Assembly: GCF_001653515.1 (NCBI RefSeq)
Contig: NZ_LYOY01000051.1
Coordinates: 516,001-580,000, forward strand
DNA: 64,000 nt
DNA from: Streptomyces sp. ERV7
GTDB taxonomy: Bacteria; Actinomycetota; Actinomycetes; Streptomycetales; Streptomycetaceae
Reading direction: 5' to 3'
Shown one piece after another: positions 60,618 to 64,000 of this stretch. Position 1 is the first letter of the stretch, and every line of letters starts with the position of its first letter. The notes beneath the pieces were generated by a model. That model made no database searches. It was not told the DNA's origin and worked only from the letters and a program-made list of their open reading frames with translations. Both the position numbers and the translations under genes were made by a program.

Positions 60618-61649
60618 TCAGGGCGTGAGGACGACCTTGCCGGTGGCGGTGCCGGACTCCGCCAGGCGCAGTGCCTCGGCGGCCCGGGCGAGCGGGAGTT
60701 GGGCGGCGATGCGGGCGCTCACGTCGCCCCGGGCGACGGCGGCGAACACCTCCGTGAGGTCGGCGCGAAGGCGGGCGCGGAAGCGGTCCTTGCCGAGGGC
60801 GCGCCCGGCCCAGATGTTGTAGAAGTAGGCCCGGCGGCCGTTGGGCAGGGTGTTCCAGAGCAGGGTGCGGCCGAGGATCTTCAGCACGGGCAGTTGCTTG
60901 GACCCGCTGTCGTCGCGGGTGGAGGCGCTGCCGTACGAGACGAGCGTGCCGCCGGGTGCGAGCAGCTGCCAGGAGTCGATCACGCTGCGCCCGCCGACGT
61001 GGTCGAAGACCGCGTCGACCCCGTCGGGCGCCAGCTCCCGGACCCGGGCCGCCACGTTGCCCGCCCGGTAGTCGACGGGGGTCACACCGAGCTCCCGCAG
61101 GGCGTCGTGGTGCCGCGCCGACGCCGTGCCGATCACCTCGGCACCGGCCGCCCGTGCCAGCTGGACCAGGACGGACCCCACCCCGCCGCCGGCGCCGTGC
61201 ACCAGGACGGTCTGTCCGGCGCGGACCCGGGCACGGCGGTGCAGCATCTGCCACGCCGTGATGCCGTTGACCACCACGGTCTCCGCCTGCGCCGCCGTGA
61301 GGGCGTCCGGGACGGGGACGGCGTCGTCCGCGTCGACGACGACGTGGCTGGCCCAGCCGCCGACCTTCACCAGCACGGCCACCCGCCGGCCGGCCAGGCC
61401 GGGGTCGACGCCCTCGCCGATGGCCTGTACGCGGCCGACCAGGTCGTAGCCGGGCACGAAGGGGAAGGGCGGCTGGTCGTAGTACCGGCCGCGGCGCATC
61501 TGCTGCTCGGCGAAGGAGACACCGCTCGCCTCCATGGCGATCAGGATCTGGCCCCGGCCGGCCTCCGGTACGGCTCCGTGGCGGATCTCCAGGCCCTCCG
61601 GCGCGACGATCCCCGGCAGGACGACCTCGGTCAGGCGCTCGCTGGTCAT
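60618..61649 (-). CDS. NADP-dependent quinone oxidoreductase-like enzyme
   Basis: The 343-residue medium-chain dehydrogenase has EASGVSFAEQQMRRGRY, PGYDLVGRV, and the nucleotide-binding motif VHGAGGGVGSVLVQLARAAGAEVIGTA, and ends ATGKVVLTP. It lacks zinc ligands, placing it in the quinone oxidoreductase branch. It is transcribed divergently from a TetR gene, with palindromes in the gap, so it is probably the regulator's target. A second protein of the same family is encoded at 32642-33562. Confidence 0.9.
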   Translation of the reverse strand: MTSERLTEVVLPGIVAPEGLEIRHGAVPEAGRGQILIAMEASGVSFAEQQMRRGRYYDQPPFPFVPGYDLVGRVQAIGEGVDPGLAGRRVAVLVKVGGWASHVVVDADDAVPVPDALTAAQAETVVVNGITAWQMLHRRARVRAGQTVLVHGAGGGVGSVLVQLARAAGAEVIGTASARHHDALRELGVTPVDYRAGNVAARVRELAPDGVDAVFDHVGGRSVIDSWQLLAPGGTLVSYGSASTRDDSGSKQLPVLKILGRTLLWNTLPNGRRAYFYNIWAGRALGKDRFRARLRADLTEVFAAVARGDVSARIAAQLPLARAAEALRLAESGTATGKVVLTP

Positions 61650-61692
61650 ATCGTTCCCTCTCGTGGAAGCAGAAGCTGTTGCGTTCGTTAGA

Positions 61693-61752
61693 AGTTATAA
61701 CTAGCAGCTTCGGTGAGAGTCAAGAGGGAAAGTGATAGCCTCTAACTAGAGG
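61693..61752. promoter_or_regulatory. TetR operator candidates in divergent gap
   Basis: Two perfect palindromes lie between the oxidoreductase and TetR genes: AGTTATAACT (61693-61702) and CCTCTAACTAGAGG (61739-61752). Both overlap a TAACTAG word (61698-61704 and 61743-61749), suggesting two sites for one regulator, one near each promoter. Confidence 0.65.
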
Positions 61753-61794
61753 TTGATGTTGTAGCCGTAAAGCGTGTGAAGCCTGGAGGCGGAC

Positions 61795-62457
61795 GTGGCA
61801 GAGCCGGATGTGAGGACTCCCCGGGAGCGCTACCGCGCCCAGGTGCGGGAGGAGGTCAAGAAGCACGCCTGGGAGCAGATCGCCGAGGCCGGGGCCTCCG
61901 CCCTGTCCCTCAACGCGATCGCCAGGCAGATCGGGGTGAGCGGGCCCGCGCTCTACCGGTACTTCGCCAACCGCGACGAGCTGATCACCGAGCTCATCAG
62001 GGACGCCTACCGCAGCCTCGCCGACATCTTCAGGGCCCGTGCCGAGGCCGGCGCCGATCTCGCCGAACTGGCCCAGGCGCTGCGGCGATGGGCCCTGGAC
62101 GACCCCCAGCGCTACTTCCTCGTCTACGGCACCCCCGTGCCCGGGTACCAGGCCCCCGAGGACACCACCCGGATCGCCTCCGAGATCATGGCCGTCCTCC
62201 TCGACGCCTGCGCCGCCGTCACACCGGAAGCCTCGCCGGCGGTTTCCCTGGACGGCCACCTCGACGGGCACCTCGCCGAGCACCGGTCCTGGGCGGGCGG
62301 ACACCAGGCCCCGCCCTCGGCACTCGGTCGCGCCCTGCTGTTCTGGGCCCGACTCCACGGCGTGCTGTCCCTCGAACTCGCGGGCCACTTCACCGGGATG
62401 GGATTCGACCCCGCAGAGCTCTACACCGCCGAGACACGAGCCCTCGCCACCCCCTGA
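61795..62457 (+). CDS. TetR-family transcriptional regulator
   Basis: The GTG at 61795, after GGAGG, gives 220 residues: the helix-turn-helix SALSLNAIARQIGVSGPALYRYFANRDELI is typical of TetR, and the C-terminal part matches the TetR_C_13-like ligand domain (WALDDPQRYFLVYGTPVPGYQAPEDTT). It is divergent from the quinone oxidoreductase gene and likely represses it and itself through the palindromes in the gap. Confidence 0.92.
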   Translation: MAEPDVRTPRERYRAQVREEVKKHAWEQIAEAGASALSLNAIARQIGVSGPALYRYFANRDELITELIRDAYRSLADIFRARAEAGADLAELAQALRRWALDDPQRYFLVYGTPVPGYQAPEDTTRIASEIMAVLLDACAAVTPEASPAVSLDGHLDGHLAEHRSWAGGHQAPPSALGRALLFWARLHGVLSLELAGHFTGMGFDPAELYTAETRALATP

Positions 62458-62519
62458 ACGGCCCCCTTCGCCGAGGTGCCGCCACCTGCCGCGGCGCGCC
62501 CGGCTCCCAACTCGCTTCT

Positions 62520-63551
62520 CTACTCGCTCAGTTCGACCGAGATGTGCGGGGCCAGCGCCCGGAGGAAGTCGGCCGCATCGAAGAGCGCGCCGGCCGAGGC
62601 GACACCGAGCGTCCTGGTCCGCCCGGTCAGGATGCGGTGCACCGCTTCCACCGCGAGCGGTGCGCTGACGGCGTAGATGTCCTGGCCCCTCGCCACGACG
62701 CGCCGCTCGCGGCCGCCGGAGCGCACCACCACGTCGACGAGGAAGGTCTGCGCGGACCGGCCCCGCTCGTCGACGGCGGTGGGCGCCGGTGAGTCCGGGG
62801 CGAGCACGTCCTTGACCGCGTCGACCGTCATATAGGTGCTGAACTCGGCGACGGGCAGATGGGTCGGGGCGGTGGCGACGTCGGCCGTCAGGAACTCCCC
62901 GACGACGGTCCTGGTGCCCACCGGGTCGGGGAAGACCCAGTCCACCGTGGGCGCGCTGTCGTCGCGGTACTCCATCCCCCCGTTGGCGAAGCGCACGCGT
63001 CGGCCGCCGCGCCGTGCCCGGGAGACCGCGCCCGCCGCCCGTGTGCCCGGCGTCGGGTGCCAGCTGTCCAGCGCGTACGCGATGTGCGCCTCGTCCGCCT
63101 TCTCCCAGTCGCCCAGCGCGGCGGTGACCAGCAGGTCGCCGAGCCCGCCGTAGAAGGCCATCGCGGGGACGACCACCGCTCCGGCGGTGCGGGCGCGGTC
63201 GGTGAAGTGCGCGAAGGTGTCGAGGGTGGCCTCGACCTCGCCCGCCACGTCCAGGTACGGGATTCCGGCGCGCAGCGCCGCCTCGACGAGCGGTGCGGCC
63301 GTCGTGGCGAACGGCCCCGCGCAGTTGATCACGGCTGCCGCACCGGCCAGCGCGCGGTCGAGCGCGGCCGGATCGTCGACCGATGCCGGACGGACCTCGC
63401 TCTCGTTCACGGAGACCGCCAGCTCCTTCAGCTTGTCGGCGTCCCGGCCCGAGAGGACCGGCACGAACCCGCGCTCCCGCAGCTCCGCCACCATGAACCG
63501 GCCGGTGTGCCCGTACGCGCCGTACACCACGACCATCTGCCCCGCCACCAT
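62520..63551 (-). CDS. Saccharopine dehydrogenase-like oxidoreductase
   Basis: The 343-residue protein has the Rossmann start VVVYGAYGHTGRFMVAELRERG, VINCAGPFATTAAPLVEAALRAGIPYLDVAGE and a C-terminal ending ISVELSE. Related proteins act on saccharopine-like or trans-acyl substrates; the exact reaction here is not evident. A GGGAGA site precedes the ATG at 63551. It is divergent from the GlxA-type regulator, a common arrangement for regulator and target. Confidence 0.88.
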   Translation of the reverse strand: MVAGQMVVVYGAYGHTGRFMVAELRERGFVPVLSGRDADKLKELAVSVNESEVRPASVDDPAALDRALAGAAAVINCAGPFATTAAPLVEAALRAGIPYLDVAGEVEATLDTFAHFTDRARTAGAVVVPAMAFYGGLGDLLVTAALGDWEKADEAHIAYALDSWHPTPGTRAAGAVSRARRGGRRVRFANGGMEYRDDSAPTVDWVFPDPVGTRTVVGEFLTADVATAPTHLPVAEFSTYMTVDAVKDVLAPDSPAPTAVDERGRSAQTFLVDVVVRSGGRERRVVARGQDIYAVSAPLAVEAVHRILTGRTRTLGVASAGALFDAADFLRALAPHISVELSE

Positions 63552-63672
63552 TGGTTTCTCCCCATCTCAGGTCCTCGGCCCGAGTCCCGGGCTGATCGAC
63601 TGGGACCATCCTGGCGCGGGCGGACACCCCACCGTGAGTGTCTGGAACGACATGACCCGTACACTTCCGGAC

Positions 63673-64000
63673 ATGACCACTGTCGCGCTGGCCGTCACCG
63701 ACGGAATGCTGCACTTCGAACTCTCGGCGGCGTACGAGATCTTCGGCTTCGCCCCGGACAGTGTGGACGTCCCCTGGTACGAGTTGGAGATCTGCGGAAA
63801 CGGCCCCGTGCGGCTGGGCCGGTTCCTGCTGGAGCCCGATCACGGCCTCGACCGGCTCCGCGACGCCGACACCGTGATAGTCCCCGGCTGGACCGACGTC
63901 GACGTGGAACCGCCCGCCGACCTGGTCGACGCGGTGCGCGCGGCCCACGAGGCGGGCGCGCGCGTGGCGTCCCTGTGCACGGGCGCCTTCGTGCTGGCCG
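63673..64000 (+). CDS. GlxA-type AraC regulator (3' end outside window)
   Basis: 109 residues of the N-terminus are visible: MTTVALAVTDGMLHFELSAAYEIFGF, LRDADTVIVPGWTDVDVEPP and SLCTGAFVLA. This is the DJ-1/PfpI-like domain found at the start of GlxA-type regulators, including the nucleophile-elbow-like Cys. The C-terminal AraC helix-turn-helix would lie past the window edge. It is transcribed divergently from the saccharopine dehydrogenase-like gene. Confidence 0.85.
   Translation, partial: MTTVALAVTDGMLHFELSAAYEIFGFAPDSVDVPWYELEICGNGPVRLGRFLLEPDHGLDRLRDADTVIVPGWTDVDVEPPADLVDAVRAAHEAGARVASLCTGAFVLA

Overview
The window reads as a piece of a high-GC actinomycete chromosome, almost certainly Streptomyces. 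Codon third positions are strongly G/C. Many genes start with GTG or overlap by ATGA/GTGA, and there are several ECF-type sigma factors, a SigB/F-type sigma factor, Tat-exported enzymes, a Ser/Thr kinase with an FHA partner, and two RiPP (ribosomal peptide) clusters. No rRNA, complete tRNA, CRISPR array or intact transposase was seen.

Layout. 1-911 is the 3' part of a secreted phospholipase D-like protein. 1279-5852 is a complete lasso peptide cluster (precursor, macrolactam synthetase, leader-binding RRE protein, leader protease, ABC exporter); its predicted core LLQRHGNDRLILSKN fits the citrulassin family. 5896-8494 holds a membrane-anchored protein, a lipoprotein and a probable gene remnant. 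8657-15059 is a class IV-like lanthipeptide cluster: a lyase-kinase-cyclase synthetase with cyclase zinc ligands, a 33-residue precursor ending TTKCSCCCYE, and two half-size ABC transporters. 15097-17338 is an FHA/kinase pair.

17490-23543 is a run of four secreted enzymes on the minus strand; three of them (a glycosidase-like protein, a lysozyme-like protein and an M23 peptidase) carry a seven-bladed PLL-type propeller, and two of those propellers lie in an almost identical 1-kb direct repeat. 23923-27272 holds a SigB/F-type sigma factor, a small ECF sigma operon and an AraC regulator. 27273-37085 is mixed: an acyltransferase, a membrane-anchored ligand-binding protein coupled to a P-loop ATPase, a SnoaL-like protein, oxidoreductases, a hemerythrin, a lytic transglycosylase and an alpha/beta hydrolase.

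37828-41676 is a trans-4-hydroxy-L-proline catabolic cluster ([2Fe-2S] subunit, FAD subunit, DapA-type deaminase, epimerase). Its FAD subunit is frameshifted by an exact 65-bp tandem duplication. 41781-45637 has dTDP-rhamnose genes (rmlD, rmlC) and a large glycosyltransferase. 45719-47650 has an ECF sigma factor with a membrane partner, a secreted peptide and a MarR regulator. The promoter of that MarR gene carries the same dyad (TTGACCTCAA-N6-TTGAGGT) as the SnoaL-like gene 15 kb away. 47866-53449 is a run of three secreted DUF11-repeat proteins, the first with a sortase signal. 53566-55484 couples selD to a membrane protein with a PLD-like domain. The right end has an SRAP protein, a secreted tripeptidyl-aminopeptidase-like hydrolase, divergent regulator/enzyme pairs (LysR/hydrolase, TetR/quinone oxidoreductase), a saccharopine dehydrogenase-like protein and the 5' end of a GlxA-type regulator.

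Start codons were moved inward where a Shine-Dalgarno site, a signal peptide or a 4-base overlap supported it; these choices are explained in each entry. Function calls come from motifs read by eye, not from database searches.
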